This document shows positions 51,541 through 62,295 of a stretch of 64,000 nucleotides of DNA, piece by piece (the first letter of the stretch is position 1; the number at the start of each line of letters is the position of its first letter). The stretch is taken from positions 1 to 64,000 of the forward strand of contig QHSI01000097.1 of assembly GCA_003221515.1 (NCBI GenBank), written 5' to 3'. The notes beneath the pieces were generated by a model, which was not told where the DNA came from, ran no database searches, and saw only the letters and a list, made by a program, of their open reading frames with translations. This DNA is from Candidatus Rokuibacteriota bacterium. GTDB lineage: Bacteria; Methylomirabilota; Methylomirabilia; Rokubacteriales; CSP1-6. The position numbers were made by a program, and so were the translations under genes.

Positions 51541-52467
51541 TTGTTCCACTACGTGCTGTCCCGTCTGCTGTGGCTGTTGCCGACGCTTCTGGCGATGGCG
51601 CTCGTGACCTTCCTGGTCATGCACGCGACGCCGGGCAGCCCGCTCGACCCGGTGTCCGAAGGCGCGAACCCGCTGTCGCCGGAGGCGCAGAAGAACCTCG
51701 CCAAGTACTACGGCCTCGACCGACCGCTCTACGAGCAGTTCGCGATCTTCGTGTCCAAGGCGGTGCGCGGCGACTTCGGCTACTCGTTCGTCTACAAGAC
51801 GCGGACGGTGCAGGAGATCATCGCCGAGACGTTCCCGATTTCGCTTCTGCTGGGCTCGATGGCGCTGGTGCTCGCGATCGTCGGCGGCCTGACGCTCGGC
51901 ATCCTGGCCGCGGTCTACCAGAACCGAACGTGGGACTACGTCTCGGTGAGCCTCGCGACCGTCGGCGTGGCCGTCCCGAACTTCGTCCTGGCCGTGTTCC
52001 TCATCATCCTCTTCTCGTTCGTGGTGCCGCTGTTCCCGACCGGCGGCTGGGACTCGCCGCGCAACTGGGTGCTGCCGACGGTGGCGTTGGCGCTGGCGCC
52101 GATGGGAATCATCGCTCGCTTCACCCGAGCCAGCATGCTCGAGGTGATCCGCGCCGACTACACGCTGACCGCGCGGGCCAAGGGGCTGGGTGAGGGGCCG
52201 GTCATCTTCAAGCACGCCCTCAAGAACGCGTTCATCCCCGTCGTGACCCTGCTCGGCCCGATGTTCGCCGCGGTCGGAACGGGATCCTTCTTCGTCGAGG
52301 CGATCTTCCGGGTTCCCGGGATGGGACGCTTCTTCGTTCTGTCGATGACGGGGCGTGACTATCCGATGATCATGGCGGTCGTCCTGACCTACGGGGCGTT
52401 CCTGGCCGTCATGAACCTCGTCGTCGACCTCCTGTATGGGGTCTTCGATCCGCGCATCCGATACTAG
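51541..52467 (+). CDS. Peptide ABC transporter permease (DppB/OppB type), second system
   Basis: A 308-residue permease with six helices. The N-terminus FHYVLSRLLWLLPTLLAMAL, HATPGSPLDP and KYYGLDRPLYEQF near residue 60, and the coupling loop ADYTLTARAKGLGEGPVIFK near 205 identify the family. The start is uncertain: TTG 51541 after GGAGGG with a short spacer, or TTG 51526 which adds MTGGR. It overlaps the next gene by 32 bases. Confidence 0.88.
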   Translation: MFHYVLSRLLWLLPTLLAMALVTFLVMHATPGSPLDPVSEGANPLSPEAQKNLAKYYGLDRPLYEQFAIFVSKAVRGDFGYSFVYKTRTVQEIIAETFPISLLLGSMALVLAIVGGLTLGILAAVYQNRTWDYVSVSLATVGVAVPNFVLAVFLIILFSFVVPLFPTGGWDSPRNWVLPTVALALAPMGIIARFTRASMLEVIRADYTLTARAKGLGEGPVIFKHALKNAFIPVVTLLGPMFAAVGTGSFFVEAIFRVPGMGRFFVLSMTGRDYPMIMAVVLTYGAFLAVMNLVVDLLYGVFDPRIRY

Positions 52468-53395
52468 CGTCGGACGGGAGCTCGGCCCGTCGCGTCTGGA
52501 CGGGCTGGGTGGTCCCCACCCGCGCTCGGACGCGAAGGGAGTGAGCGCGGCGAGGTCGTCGAGCCTCTGGCGGGACGGGGTACGGCGGCTGCGACGCAAT
52601 CGTCTCGCGGTGGCCGGCGGCGTCGTCGTGGTGCTGCTCTGTCTGATCGCGATCTTCGCCGATTTCCTCGCGCCGCTTCCTTACACCAAGACGAACTTCA
52701 GCCGCCTCAACGAGGCGCCCACGCGCGCGTATCCCCTGGGCACCGATCAGCTCGGTCGCGACCTGCTCTCCCGGATGATCTACGGCGCGCGAGTGTCGAT
52801 GCTGGTCGGGCTCGGTGCGCAGGTGATCGTCGTGATCATCGGCGTGCCGATCGGCGCGCTGTCGGGCTACGTGGGCGGGCGGACCGACCTGGTCCTCACT
52901 CGCTTCGTCGACGTGATGTACGCGTTCCCGCGCTTGCTGTTCGTGATCCTGGTCATGTCGATGCTGGGCGCCGGCCTCACGAACATCTTCATCGCCATCG
53001 GCCTCACCGGCTGGGTCGGGATCGCACGCCAGACCCGCGCTCAAGTCCTGGCCATCAAGGAAAAAGAGTTCGTCGACGGGGCGCGGGCACTTGGCGCCGG
53101 GTTCGGCCGCGTGCTCGGGCGCCACGTCATGCCCAACGCGCTCACGCCCATCATCGTCGCGGTGACGTTCGGTATCCCGGAAGCGATCTTCACGGAGGCC
53201 GCGCTCTCGTTCATCGGCGTCGGAATCAACCCACCGACGCCCTCGTGGGGCCAGATGGTGGGCGAGGGCCAGCAATACATCCGCTCGTACTGGCATCTTT
53301 GTGTGTTCCCGTCGATCGCCATCGCGGTTACCATGCTCTCGTTCGTCTTCTTCGGCGACGGCGTCAGAGACGCGCTGGACCCCAAACTGAAATAA
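52436..53395 (+). CDS. Peptide ABC transporter permease (DppC/OppC type), second system
   Basis: A 319-residue permease with a 50-residue cytoplasmic N-terminus, a first helix at residues 57-80 (LAVAGGVVVVLLCLIAIFAD), GTDQLGRDLLSRMIYGARVS near residue 100, and the EAA-type loop DGARALGAGFGRVLGRHVMP near 215. ATG 52436 is used; GTG 52541 would give a shorter N-terminus without overlap and is a realistic alternative. It partners the preceding permease. Confidence 0.87.
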   Translation: MGSSIRASDTSVGRELGPSRLDGLGGPHPRSDAKGVSAARSSSLWRDGVRRLRRNRLAVAGGVVVVLLCLIAIFADFLAPLPYTKTNFSRLNEAPTRAYPLGTDQLGRDLLSRMIYGARVSMLVGLGAQVIVVIIGVPIGALSGYVGGRTDLVLTRFVDVMYAFPRLLFVILVMSMLGAGLTNIFIAIGLTGWVGIARQTRAQVLAIKEKEFVDGARALGAGFGRVLGRHVMPNALTPIIVAVTFGIPEAIFTEAALSFIGVGINPPTPSWGQMVGEGQQYIRSYWHLCVFPSIAIAVTMLSFVFFGDGVRDALDPKLK

Positions 53396-53408
53396 AGGAG
53401 ACCCGCTC

Positions 53409-55145
53409 ATGCGTACTCCTCGCATTTCCGACAGCCAGATGGATCTCCTCGCCGCGCGTCTCGCCGCCGTCGGCGTTGGCCGGCGCGATTTCCTGAAGGT
53501 CGCCACAGGCCTGGCGACGCTCGGCGCCGCCGGCTTCAACGCGCGTCCAGCCGCGGCGGCTCCGAACCTCGCCCCGGGTGAAAAGCTGGCCCGCGACCAG
53601 CACGTGCGGCTCGGTGGCGGCGGCTGGTGGCAGAACGATCCCTCCAGCCACGACTACAACAAGGACCTGTATTGCAGCGGCGTGCCCATCCTGTGGGCCG
53701 GCCTGATGAAGTTCAATTCCGACTTCCAGCCGGTCCCCTACGTGGCGACCAAGGTGGTGTCCAACGCGGACGGCTCGGTGTGGACCTTCACGATCCGCAA
53801 GGACTCCAAGTGGTCGGACGGCGGCCCGTGCACGGCGCGCGACTTCGAGTGGTCATGGAAGCGCCAGATGGATCCGGCCAGCAAGAACCCGTACTCGAGC
53901 TACTTCTACGACATCAAGGGCGCCGAGCCCTTCAACAAAGGGAAAGTGCCTGACGCCTCCCAAGTCGGGGTCGTCGCCAAGGACGACTGGACGCTCGAGG
54001 TCACGCTCGAGGGGCCGCGCGGTTACTTCCCGGTGCTCTCGGCGTATCTCGCGGCGTTGCCGGCGCACCGCGCCTCGGTCGAGAAGCACGGGGACAAGTG
54101 GACCGAGGCCGCCAACATCGTCTGTAACGGCCCCTTCGTGCTGGAGACCTGGGAACACAACAAGGTCATGGTGCTGCGGAAGAACAAGCATTTCTTCGGC
54201 GCCAAGGACATCATTCTCGAGAAGGCCACGATCCCGATCGTCCCGGTGCAGTCGGGCGCCCTGCCATACGAGAACAACGAACTCGACATCTCGCCGCTGC
54301 AGCCAGGCGACCTCAGGCGGATGCGCGACGATCCGAAGACCAAGGCGCAGGTGTTCCGTTATCCGTTCCCGGGGACCTGGTACCTGATCCCGCAGGTGAC
54401 GAAGCCACCCTTCGACAACGTGAAGGTGCGCCGGGCGGTCGGGCACGCCATCGACAGGGAAAGCGTCGTAAAGGTCGCCGACGGCTTCGCCATCCCCGCC
54501 CACTCCATGATTCCGACAGGCTTCCCGGGGGCGGTCGACGACAAGAAGGTCCGCGACATCCAGCGCTTCGATCCCAAGGCCGCGATGGCCATGCTGAAGG
54601 GCACGCCCTTCGAGGGCGGGCGCAATTGGCCGCGGATCACGCTGACCATGCGCGAGGAGGGGCTCGGGTCCAAGCCGCTGGCCGAGGCGGTGCAAGCCGT
54701 GCTCCTCGAGCACCTCAACATGAAGACGGAGCTCGAGGTGCTGGAGCAGCGCGTCTTCCGCGCCGGGCTCTGGAAGAACGACTATCAGTTCGTGTGGATC
54801 CGCTGGTTCATGGACTATCCGGATCCGCACAACGAGTACTTCGACACGTTCTACGGCAAGAAGACCGAAGGCCGGCGCCAAGCGTGGGTCAACGACGCGT
54901 TCGACAAGGAGCTGGAGGCCGGGCGCGACACCCGGGACACCAAGAAGCGGCTCGTGAACTATGCCAAGGCCGAGGAGATCATGCAGACCGACGGCGGCTA
55001 CGTCCCGGTCGCCTGGGTCTCACGGTGGTGCGCGGCCAAGCCCTCGGTGCGTGGGCTCGAGAAGAACAAGCTGGGGGAGACGGTGGTCGAGGGCAACATC
55101 TACGTCGACATGCTGCCCCACGTCTACATGGTGGAGAAGGCCTGA
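53409..55145 (+). CDS. Peptide ABC transporter binding protein (SBP family 5), Tat-type signal
   Basis: A 578-residue family 5 binding protein. The N-terminus has a twin-arginine signal, GRRDFLKVATGLATLGAAGF, ending near ARPAAAAP. Mature landmarks include RKDSKWSDGGPCTARDFEWS and FDNVKVRRAVGHAIDRESVV. AGGAGA lies nine bases upstream of the ATG. It serves the two permeases before it, but this operon has no ATPase genes, unlike the system at 26-33 kb, which could lend its ATPases. Confidence 0.92.
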   Translation: MRTPRISDSQMDLLAARLAAVGVGRRDFLKVATGLATLGAAGFNARPAAAAPNLAPGEKLARDQHVRLGGGGWWQNDPSSHDYNKDLYCSGVPILWAGLMKFNSDFQPVPYVATKVVSNADGSVWTFTIRKDSKWSDGGPCTARDFEWSWKRQMDPASKNPYSSYFYDIKGAEPFNKGKVPDASQVGVVAKDDWTLEVTLEGPRGYFPVLSAYLAALPAHRASVEKHGDKWTEAANIVCNGPFVLETWEHNKVMVLRKNKHFFGAKDIILEKATIPIVPVQSGALPYENNELDISPLQPGDLRRMRDDPKTKAQVFRYPFPGTWYLIPQVTKPPFDNVKVRRAVGHAIDRESVVKVADGFAIPAHSMIPTGFPGAVDDKKVRDIQRFDPKAAMAMLKGTPFEGGRNWPRITLTMREEGLGSKPLAEAVQAVLLEHLNMKTELEVLEQRVFRAGLWKNDYQFVWIRWFMDYPDPHNEYFDTFYGKKTEGRRQAWVNDAFDKELEAGRDTRDTKKRLVNYAKAEEIMQTDGGYVPVAWVSRWCAAKPSVRGLEKNKLGETVVEGNIYVDMLPHVYMVEKA

Positions 55146-55171
55146 AGCCAAGCGGCGACGCGCCCCGGAAT

Positions 55172-56023
55172 CTAGATTCGCATCGCCCGCAGGCGGGCGA
55201 TCCGCTCCTCGAGGGGAGGGTGGGTCGAGAACAGACGCATCAGCGTCTGGCCGCTGAGCGGATTCACGATGAACAGGTGCGCGGTGGCGGGCGTGGCCTG
55301 TGCCATCGGCGCCGCCTCGTTCGCCATCTGGAGCTTCTCGAGCGCCTTGGCGAGCCCCCACGACTTCCCGGCCACCTGGGCGCCCGTCGCGTCGGCCTGG
55401 AACTCGCGCGCCCGCGAGACCGCCATCTGCACGAGCAGCGCCGCAATCGGCGCCAGAATCGCCAATAATATAGCGGCGATCGGATTCGAGCCGCCCTCTT
55501 CGTCGTCGTCTCGGCGCCCGCCGAACATCGCGGCGTACTGCGCCATGTGTGCCAGATAGGTGATGGCGCCGGCGAGGGTGGCGGCGATCGTCGAGATCAG
55601 CACATCGCGGTTCTTCACGTGCGAGAGCTCGTGCGCCAGGACGCCCTCCAGCTCCTCCTCGTCGAGGATCCGCATGATCCCCTCGGTCACGGCCACCGCC
55701 GCGTGCTCCGGGTTGCGTCCGGTCGCGAAGGCGTTGGGCGTCTCGCTGGGGATCAGGTAGACCCGCGGCATCGGGATGCCGGCGCGGGTGACGAGGCGGT
55801 GGACGATCGCGTAGAGCCTCGGGGCCGCGGCCTCTTCGATGGGCTGAGCGCCGTAGGCGGCGAGCACCATCTTGTCCGAGAACCAGTAGCTGAAGAAGTT
55901 CATCAGCAGGGCGATCACGAAGGCGATCAGCATGCCCTGCCTGCCCCCGAAGGCCCCGCCGAGGAGGACGAGCATCATCGTGAGGACGGCGAGGAGGAAG
56001 CCCGTCTTGAATACGTTTGACAT
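55172..56023 (-). CDS. htpX: Zinc metalloprotease HtpX
   Basis: A 283-residue M48 membrane protease that degrades misfolded membrane proteins. Helices at residues 6-24 and 30-48 precede the domain; the zinc motif is HELSH at 131-135 within [20 protein letters not shown], and the third ligand region is [18 protein letters not shown]. Two more helices near 143-162 and 180-200 are visible. The gene has its own promoter directly at the start codon and is divergent from the yceD operon. Confidence 0.94.
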   Translation of the reverse strand: MSNVFKTGFLLAVLTMMLVLLGGAFGGRQGMLIAFVIALLMNFFSYWFSDKMVLAAYGAQPIEEAAAPRLYAIVHRLVTRAGIPMPRVYLIPSETPNAFATGRNPEHAAVAVTEGIMRILDEEELEGVLAHELSHVKNRDVLISTIAATLAGAITYLAHMAQYAAMFGGRRDDDEEGGSNPIAAILLAILAPIAALLVQMAVSRAREFQADATGAQVAGKSWGLAKALEKLQMANEAAPMAQATPATAHLFIVNPLSGQTLMRLFSTHPPLEERIARLRAMRI

Positions 56024-56029
56024 GGTCGA

Positions 56030-56059
56030 AGCCTAGCAGAGGGTATAGGGAAGGGTCAA
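56030..56059 (-). promoter_or_regulatory. htpX promoter, leaderless
   Basis: On the minus strand TTGACC (56059-56054), 18 bases, then TAGGCT (56035-56030), which ends six bases before the htpX ATG. Transcription would start at the start codon. It lies back to back with the yceD promoter, five bases apart, so one regulator could affect both. Confidence 0.55.
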
Positions 56060-56064
56060 ATGCC

Positions 56065-56094
56065 TTGACTTGCGCCCTATAGCGCCGATATACT
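56065..56094 (+). promoter_or_regulatory. Promoter of the yceD-rpmF-plsX-fab operon
   Basis: TTGACT (56065-56070), 18 bases, then TATACT (56089-56094): the best-formed promoter in the window. A TTG at 56103 lies eight bases beyond, in frame with yceD; the likelier start ATG 56142 would leave a 40-base leader. Confidence 0.6.
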
Positions 56095-56141
56095 GACCCG
56101 GCTTGAGTCAAAAATCTTTTGTTGATCACGAGTTAGCAGCC

Positions 56142-56651
56142 ATGATGGTCCGCGTTCCAGATATTCCGACCGAGGGGCTGGGCGTCACCGACGCGGCCGC
56201 TCTGGGCACCGTGTACCGGGACCCGGGCTGGCGTCTCGAGGACGTGCAGCTGCGCATCGAGCGGGACGGTCTCGACGTCTTCGTGACCGGCGAGCTCCGC
56301 GCGACGGTCACGCAGACGTGCGGCCGCTGCCTCGAGCCCTTGGCGGCGACGGCGGCGGCGGCGATCAACGTGCGCTTGGTTCCGCGTCCGGCCACCGGCG
56401 ACACCGTCGAGCTCTTTGCCGACGACCTGGACGTCGACTTCTACGAAAAGGACGAGTTCGATCTCGGCGCGCTGATCGAGGCGGAAACCGCCCTCGCCCT
56501 TCCCATGAAGCCGCTCTGCCGCGAAGGGTGCCTTGGGCTCTGTCCGGTCTGCGGCGGCAATCGAAACGTGGTCGCGTGCGCGTGCCCGCCGCGACCGGCG
56601 GACCCGCGTCTGGCCGTCCTCAAGGACCTGGCCGCACGGCTGCCACACTAG
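56142..56651 (+). CDS. DUF177 (YceD-like) large-ribosomal-RNA accumulation protein
   Basis: A protein of about 169 residues. [12 protein letters not shown] at the start is the family N-terminus, so ATG 56142 or 56145 is preferred over the leaderless TTG at 56103. [12 protein letters not shown] near residue 63 and [21 protein letters not shown] near 128 provide conserved cysteines, perhaps a zinc site. YceD is needed for 23S rRNA accumulation in E. coli and plants. Its place before rpmF and plsX is the classic conserved order. Confidence 0.9.
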   Translation: MMVRVPDIPTEGLGVTDAAALGTVYRDPGWRLEDVQLRIERDGLDVFVTGELRATVTQTCGRCLEPLAATAAAAINVRLVPRPATGDTVELFADDLDVDFYEKDEFDLGALIEAETALALPMKPLCREGCLGLCPVCGGNRNVVACACPPRPADPRLAVLKDLAARLPH

Positions 56652-56662
56652 GAGAGAGCTGG

Positions 56663-56845
56663 ATGCCACTGCCGAAACGACGACACTCCAAGACGCGTGG
56701 GCGGAAGCGCCGCACGCACTACAAGCTGGCGACACCGACACGCTCGGTGTGCCCGCAGTGCCGAGAAAGCAAGCTTCCGCACCGCGTGTGCCCGCACTGT
56801 GGCTACTACAAGGGCCGGGAGATCGTCGCCGTCGAAGGGGCGTAG
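56663..56845 (+). CDS. rpmF: Ribosomal protein bL32
   Basis: A 60-residue bL32, [20 protein letters not shown], with the zinc-binding pairs CPQC and CPHC. GGAGAGAG lies just upstream. It is the second gene of the yceD-rpmF-plsX-fab operon, linking ribosome supply to lipid synthesis. Confidence 0.97.
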   Translation: MPLPKRRHSKTRGRKRRTHYKLATPTRSVCPQCRESKLPHRVCPHCGYYKGREIVAVEGA

Positions 56846-56901
56846 TCGATCCCGACGCCCCCGCCATGAAGATGGCCAACGCGAATGGCCAGCCCGCTCG
56901 T

Positions 56902-57924
56902 ATGAAGATCGCAGTGGACGCGATGGGCGGCGACCACGGCCCGGCCGTCGTCGTCGCCGGCGCGGTGGCCGCCGTCAGAGAGTTCGGCGCTTCCGTCATC
57001 CTGGTGGGTGACCGCGCGGCCATCCATCGTGAGGTTGTCCGGCTCAACGCCCAGACCCTCGAGCTCGAGATCCACCACGCCTCCCAGGTGGTGGGAATGG
57101 CCGAGAGCCCGTCGCACGCGCTCAGACGCAAGCGCGACTCGTCGATGCGCGTGGCCGCCGAGCTGGTCAAAGAGGGGAAGGCCGCCGCGTTCATTTCCGC
57201 CGGCAACACCGGCGCCGCGATGGCGATCGCCATGTTCGTCATCGGCGTCCTGCCCGGGGTCGATCGGCCGGCGATCGCCGCGGTGCTCCCGAACCTCAAA
57301 AAGTTCACGATCCTGCTCGACGCGGGCGCCAACGTGGACCCCAAGGCCATGCACCTGATGCAGTTCGCCGTCATGGGCCACGTCTACGCGCGCGACATCC
57401 TGGGCCTCGACAGCCCGCGGGTCGGGATCCTCTCGGTCGGCGAGGAGGAGGGGAAGGGCAACGAGCTCACCAAGGAGGCGTACGCGGAGCTGCGCGAATC
57501 GTCGCTGAACTTCGTGGGCAACGTCGAGGGGCGGGACATCTACAACGGTCGATGCGACGTGATCGTGACCGACGGCTTCACGGGCAACGTCGCCCTCAAG
57601 ATCTCCGAGAGCCTCGCCGAGATGCTGGGCTCGATGATCAAGGAGGAGCTCATGCGGGACGCCCGATCCAGGATCGGCGCGAAACTGGCGATGCCCGCGT
57701 TCGAGCGCTTCCGCCGGCGCATCGACTATACCGAGATGGGCGGCGCCCCGCTCCTCGGCATTGACGGCGCCGCGATCATCTGTCACGGTGCGTCCCCGGT
57801 GAAGGCGATCAAGAACGCGGTGCGGGTCGCGCAGGAATGGGCCAGTGCCGGGCTCAACGAGCACATCAAGGCGGCACTGGAAGCCGAGGTGGCGCGAGGC
57901 GGTCGAGAAGGGGGACGCGAATGA
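56902..57924 (+). CDS. plsX: Phosphate acyltransferase PlsX
   Basis: A 340-residue enzyme that turns acyl-ACP into acyl-phosphate for phospholipid synthesis. MKIAVDAMGGDHGP is the canonical N-terminus, so ATG 56902 is chosen; ATG 56866 in frame would add 12 residues. AAFISAGNTGAAMAIAMFVI near residue 95, LLDAGANVDPKAMHLMQFA near 138 and VTDGFTGNVALKISESLAEM near 220 are conserved. The stop overlaps the fabH start (ATGA). Confidence 0.95.
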   Translation: MKIAVDAMGGDHGPAVVVAGAVAAVREFGASVILVGDRAAIHREVVRLNAQTLELEIHHASQVVGMAESPSHALRRKRDSSMRVAAELVKEGKAAAFISAGNTGAAMAIAMFVIGVLPGVDRPAIAAVLPNLKKFTILLDAGANVDPKAMHLMQFAVMGHVYARDILGLDSPRVGILSVGEEEGKGNELTKEAYAELRESSLNFVGNVEGRDIYNGRCDVIVTDGFTGNVALKISESLAEMLGSMIKEELMRDARSRIGAKLAMPAFERFRRRIDYTEMGGAPLLGIDGAAIICHGASPVKAIKNAVRVAQEWASAGLNEHIKAALEAEVARGGREGGRE

Positions 57925-58901
57925 TGCGGGCAAGGATCACCGGAGTCGGGGCGTACGCTCCCAAGCGGATCCTGAGCAACGCCGACCTCGAGAAGATGGT
58001 GGAGACGAGCGACGAGTGGATCGTGCAGCGCAGCGGCATCCACGAGCGTCGCATCGCCGACGAGAGCGAGGCGACCTCCGACCTCGCGGTGCGGGCGGCA
58101 CAGCAGGCGATCGAGCGCGCCAACCTGGTGCCCGAGGACATCGAGTTCATCGCGGTCGGCACCACCACGCCGGACATGATCTTCCCGTCCGTCGGCAACA
58201 TCGTCCAGCACCGGCTCGGCTGCCGGCGGGCGGGCTCGGTGGACCTGCTGGCCGCGTGCGCCGGTTCGGTCTACAGCCTCTCGGTGGGGGCCCAGTTCAT
58301 CCAGACCGGGAAGTACCGGCGCGTCCTCTGCATCGGCGCCGAGACGCTCTCGCGCATTACCGACTTCACCGACCGGGGTACCTGCGTGCTGCTGGCCGAT
58401 GCCGCCGGCGCCGCGGTCCTCGAGCCGTCCGAGGACGAGCGCGGCATCATCGACTTCGACCTCTACTCGGACGGCCAATACTGGGAGCTGCTCTACATGC
58501 CGGGCGGTGGATCGCGCCATCCCGCGACCAAGGAGACCGTCGAGGCGCGGATGCACTACGCCAAGATGCGGGGCAACGAAGTGTTCAAGGTCGCCGTCCG
58601 CCTGTTCGTCGATTGCGCCGAGCGCATTCTGAGCCGCAACGGGTTCACCTCGGCCGACGTGGACCTGTTCGTTCCGCATCAGGCGAACCTCCGCATCATC
58701 GAGGCGGCCGCCAAGCGCGTCGCCCTGCCGATGGAGCGCGTGTTCGTGAACGTCGACCGGTACGGCAACACGGGCGCCGCGTCCGTCTACGTGGCACTCG
58801 AGGAGGCCGTCGCAGCGGGCCGTCTGAAGCGTGGCGACCTCGTGCTCGTCGTCGCGTTCGGCGGGGGCTTCTCGTGGGGAGCCGCCCTCATCCGCTGGTG
58901 A
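57921..58901 (+). CDS. fabH: 3-oxoacyl-ACP synthase III (KASIII)
   Basis: A 326-residue condensing enzyme that starts fatty-acid chains from acyl-CoA and malonyl-ACP. The triad is Cys113 in DLLAACAGSVYSL, the histidine in LFVPHQANLRI near residue 250 and the asparagine in RYGNTGAAS near 280. TSDEWIVQRSGIHERRI near residue 29 is the usual KASIII marker. About 200 bases with two R1 repeats separate it from fabD. Confidence 0.95.
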   Translation: MMRARITGVGAYAPKRILSNADLEKMVETSDEWIVQRSGIHERRIADESEATSDLAVRAAQQAIERANLVPEDIEFIAVGTTTPDMIFPSVGNIVQHRLGCRRAGSVDLLAACAGSVYSLSVGAQFIQTGKYRRVLCIGAETLSRITDFTDRGTCVLLADAAGAAVLEPSEDERGIIDFDLYSDGQYWELLYMPGGGSRHPATKETVEARMHYAKMRGNEVFKVAVRLFVDCAERILSRNGFTSADVDLFVPHQANLRIIEAAAKRVALPMERVFVNVDRYGNTGAASVYVALEEAVAAGRLKRGDLVLVVAFGGGFSWGAALIRW

Positions 58902-58950
58902 GAACAGGCGATCCGGTCAGACCGGGCGTATCAGAGCCCCCCGTTTCCCT

Positions 58951-59097
58951 CTCAGGCCACCCTCGGTCCACGCCGGCCTCATGGCCTCGACTGCCGCGGG
59001 GCTCGTCGAACGCGACGACGGAAACGGGCGTGCGGAGCCGGGTCGCGTCTGTGTCAGGCCACCCTCGGTCCACGCCGGCCTCATGGCCCCCGTTACA
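58951..59097 (+). repeat. Dispersed repeat R1, two copies before fabD
   Basis: Copies at 58951-58990 and 59021-59097 share TCAGGCCACCCTCGGTCCAC followed by GCCGGCCTCATGGCC. The second, longer copy matches the accB copy from GAAACGGGC.TGCGGAGCCGGG onward. The frame of fabD stays open through both and reads RPPSVHAGLMAPVT up to the ATG. The last copy ends at the fabD start codon. Confidence 0.85.
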
Positions 59098-60036
59098 ATG
59101 ACCATCGCGTTCCTCTTTCCCGGCCAGGGCTCGCAAACTGTCGGCATGGGCAAGGCGTTCTACCAGACCTCTCCCGGCGCCAAGGCGATCTTCGAGGAAG
59201 CCAACGCGGCGCTCGGCTTCGACCTCACCCGTCTCGCGTTCGAGGGGCCCGATACCGAGCTGGCGCTGACCGCCAACACCCAGCCGGCGGTGCTGACCGC
59301 GTCCGTCGCGGCGGCCACCGCATGCGCCGAGCGCGGGCTCAAGCCGGCGCTGACGGCTGGCCACAGCCTCGGCGAGTATTCGGCGCTGGTGGTGGCCGGC
59401 GCGCTGCGGTTCGCCGACGCCGTGCGGATCGTGCGGAGGCGCGGCGAGCTCATGCAGGATGCGGTGCCGGTCGGAACCGGCGCGATGGCCGCGATCATGG
59501 GCATCGAGCTGGCGGCCGTCGAAGGAGTGTGCGCCGAGGCGGCGCAGGGTGAGGTCGTCGAGATCGCCAACGTCAACTCGTCGCTCCAGATCGTGATCGC
59601 CGGCCACCGGGCCGCGGTCGAGCGCGCGGTCGGGCTGGCCACCGCGCACGGCGGCAAGATGAGCGTGATGCTGCCGGTGAGCGCCCCCTTTCATTGCTCG
59701 CTGATGGCGCCGGCCGGCGTCAAGCTGGCGCACGAGCTCGACGCCATCACGGTGACCGACCCGACCATCCCGGTGGTCCGCAACGTCGACGGCGGCGTCA
59801 CCCGCCGGGCGCAGGATGTGCGCCCCTTTCTGTTGAAGCAGGTCGCGAGCCCGGTGCGCTGGACCGACTGCGTTCAGCGGCTCGCCGGGGAAGGCGCGAC
59901 GGCGTACGTCGAGGTCGGACCCGGGCGTGTGCTCAGCGGGCTGGTGCGGCGCATCGTCAACGGCGCCCGCGGCCAATCGGTCGAGGATCCGGCCGGGGTG
60001 GACCGCGCCCTGGCGGCCGTCGGGGTTGGCGCGTGA
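59098..60036 (+). CDS. fabD: Malonyl-CoA:ACP transacylase
   Basis: A 312-residue FabD. It begins MTIAFLFPGQGSQTVGMG; the catalytic serine is Ser90 in AGHSLGEYSAL and the histidine lies in SAPFHCSLM near residue 200. It loads malonyl groups onto ACP. ATG 59098 matches the family start; the frame is open further upstream through the R1 repeats but those residues have no family match. The stop overlaps the fabG start. Confidence 0.95.
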   Translation: MTIAFLFPGQGSQTVGMGKAFYQTSPGAKAIFEEANAALGFDLTRLAFEGPDTELALTANTQPAVLTASVAAATACAERGLKPALTAGHSLGEYSALVVAGALRFADAVRIVRRRGELMQDAVPVGTGAMAAIMGIELAAVEGVCAEAAQGEVVEIANVNSSLQIVIAGHRAAVERAVGLATAHGGKMSVMLPVSAPFHCSLMAPAGVKLAHELDAITVTDPTIPVVRNVDGGVTRRAQDVRPFLLKQVASPVRWTDCVQRLAGEGATAYVEVGPGRVLSGLVRRIVNGARGQSVEDPAGVDRALAAVGVGA

Positions 60037-60782
60037 AGGGTCCGCTCGAGGGCAAGGTCGCGATCGTCACCGGTGGCGGGCGCGGGATCGGCGCCGCGGT
60101 CGGCGCGCGGCTGGCCGACGACGGCGCGGCCGTGGTAGTCTCTGGGCGCGACGGCGACCGATTGCAGCGGATGGTGAAGGACCTGGAAGCGCAGGGACAC
60201 GTGGCGCTCGGCATCGTCGCCGACGTGGTGAGTCGTGACGATTGCGATCGCCTCGTGAGCGCGGCGCGACAGCAGTTCGGACGTGTCGATATCCTCGTCA
60301 ACAACGCCGGCGTCACGCACGATGAGCTGCTCGTGCGGATGAAGGATGAGGACTGGGATCGGGTGATCGAGGTGAACCTCCGCGGCGCGTTCCTGATGAC
60401 GCGCGCCGTCTCGAAGGTGCTGGTCAGACAGAAGAGCGGCGGCCGCATCATCAACATCACATCGACGGCTGGGGCGATGGGCAACGCCGGCCAGGTGAAC
60501 TACTCCGCGGCGAAGGCCGGCCTCATCGGCTTCACGAAGTCGGCGGCGCGCGAGCTCGCGCACTGGTCGATCCTCGTGAATGCGGTGGCGCCCGGGCTGA
60601 TAGAGACCGACATGACCGCGAACATTCCTGCAGCGGCACGCGAACATCTCATGTCGCAGGTGCCGCTCAAGCGCGTCGGCACCCCGCTCGAGGTGGCCGA
60701 GATGGTACGATTCCTCGCCGGAGACGGGGCGGCCTACGTCACGGGCCAGGTGTTCCACGTCAACGGCGGTCTCTATATGTAG
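60033..60782 (+). CDS. fabG: 3-oxoacyl-ACP reductase
   Basis: A 249-residue short-chain dehydrogenase. [20 protein letters not shown] is the NADPH site, [20 protein letters not shown] is the FabG-type NNAG segment, and Ser, Tyr and Lys of the triad lie in [20 protein letters not shown]. It reduces 3-ketoacyl-ACP. The start is GTG 60033, overlapping the fabD stop (GTGA). Confidence 0.95.
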   Translation: MKGPLEGKVAIVTGGGRGIGAAVGARLADDGAAVVVSGRDGDRLQRMVKDLEAQGHVALGIVADVVSRDDCDRLVSAARQQFGRVDILVNNAGVTHDELLVRMKDEDWDRVIEVNLRGAFLMTRAVSKVLVRQKSGGRIINITSTAGAMGNAGQVNYSAAKAGLIGFTKSAARELAHWSILVNAVAPGLIETDMTANIPAAAREHLMSQVPLKRVGTPLEVAEMVRFLAGDGAAYVTGQVFHVNGGLYM

Positions 60783-60810
60783 CTCACCCTTCGGTGGAGG
60801 TGACCGGTTC

Positions 60811-61047
60811 ATGGCGAAGCCAGTGGATGAGAAGGTGAAGGAGATCATCGTGGAGCAGCTCGGGGTGGAGGAGGACGACGTCACCCCGACGGCGAAGTTC
60901 ATCGAGGACCTGGGCGCCGACTCCCTCGACACCGTGGAGCTCGTGATGGCGCTCGAGGAGCACTTCGACATCCAGATCCCCGACGAGGACGCCGAGAAGA
61001 TCGTGACGGTCGGCGACGCGATCCAGTACATCAAGGACAACTCCTAG
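60811..61047 (+). CDS. acpP: Acyl carrier protein
   Basis: A 78-residue acidic ACP. The phosphopantetheine serine is Ser38 in [29 protein letters not shown] provides a good ribosome-binding site, as expected for a highly made protein. It sits between fabG and fabF as in most bacteria. Confidence 0.97.
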   Translation: MAKPVDEKVKEIIVEQLGVEEDDVTPTAKFIEDLGADSLDTVELVMALEEHFDIQIPDEDAEKIVTVGDAIQYIKDNS

Positions 61048-61050
61048 GCG

Positions 61051-62295
<1,245 letters not shown>

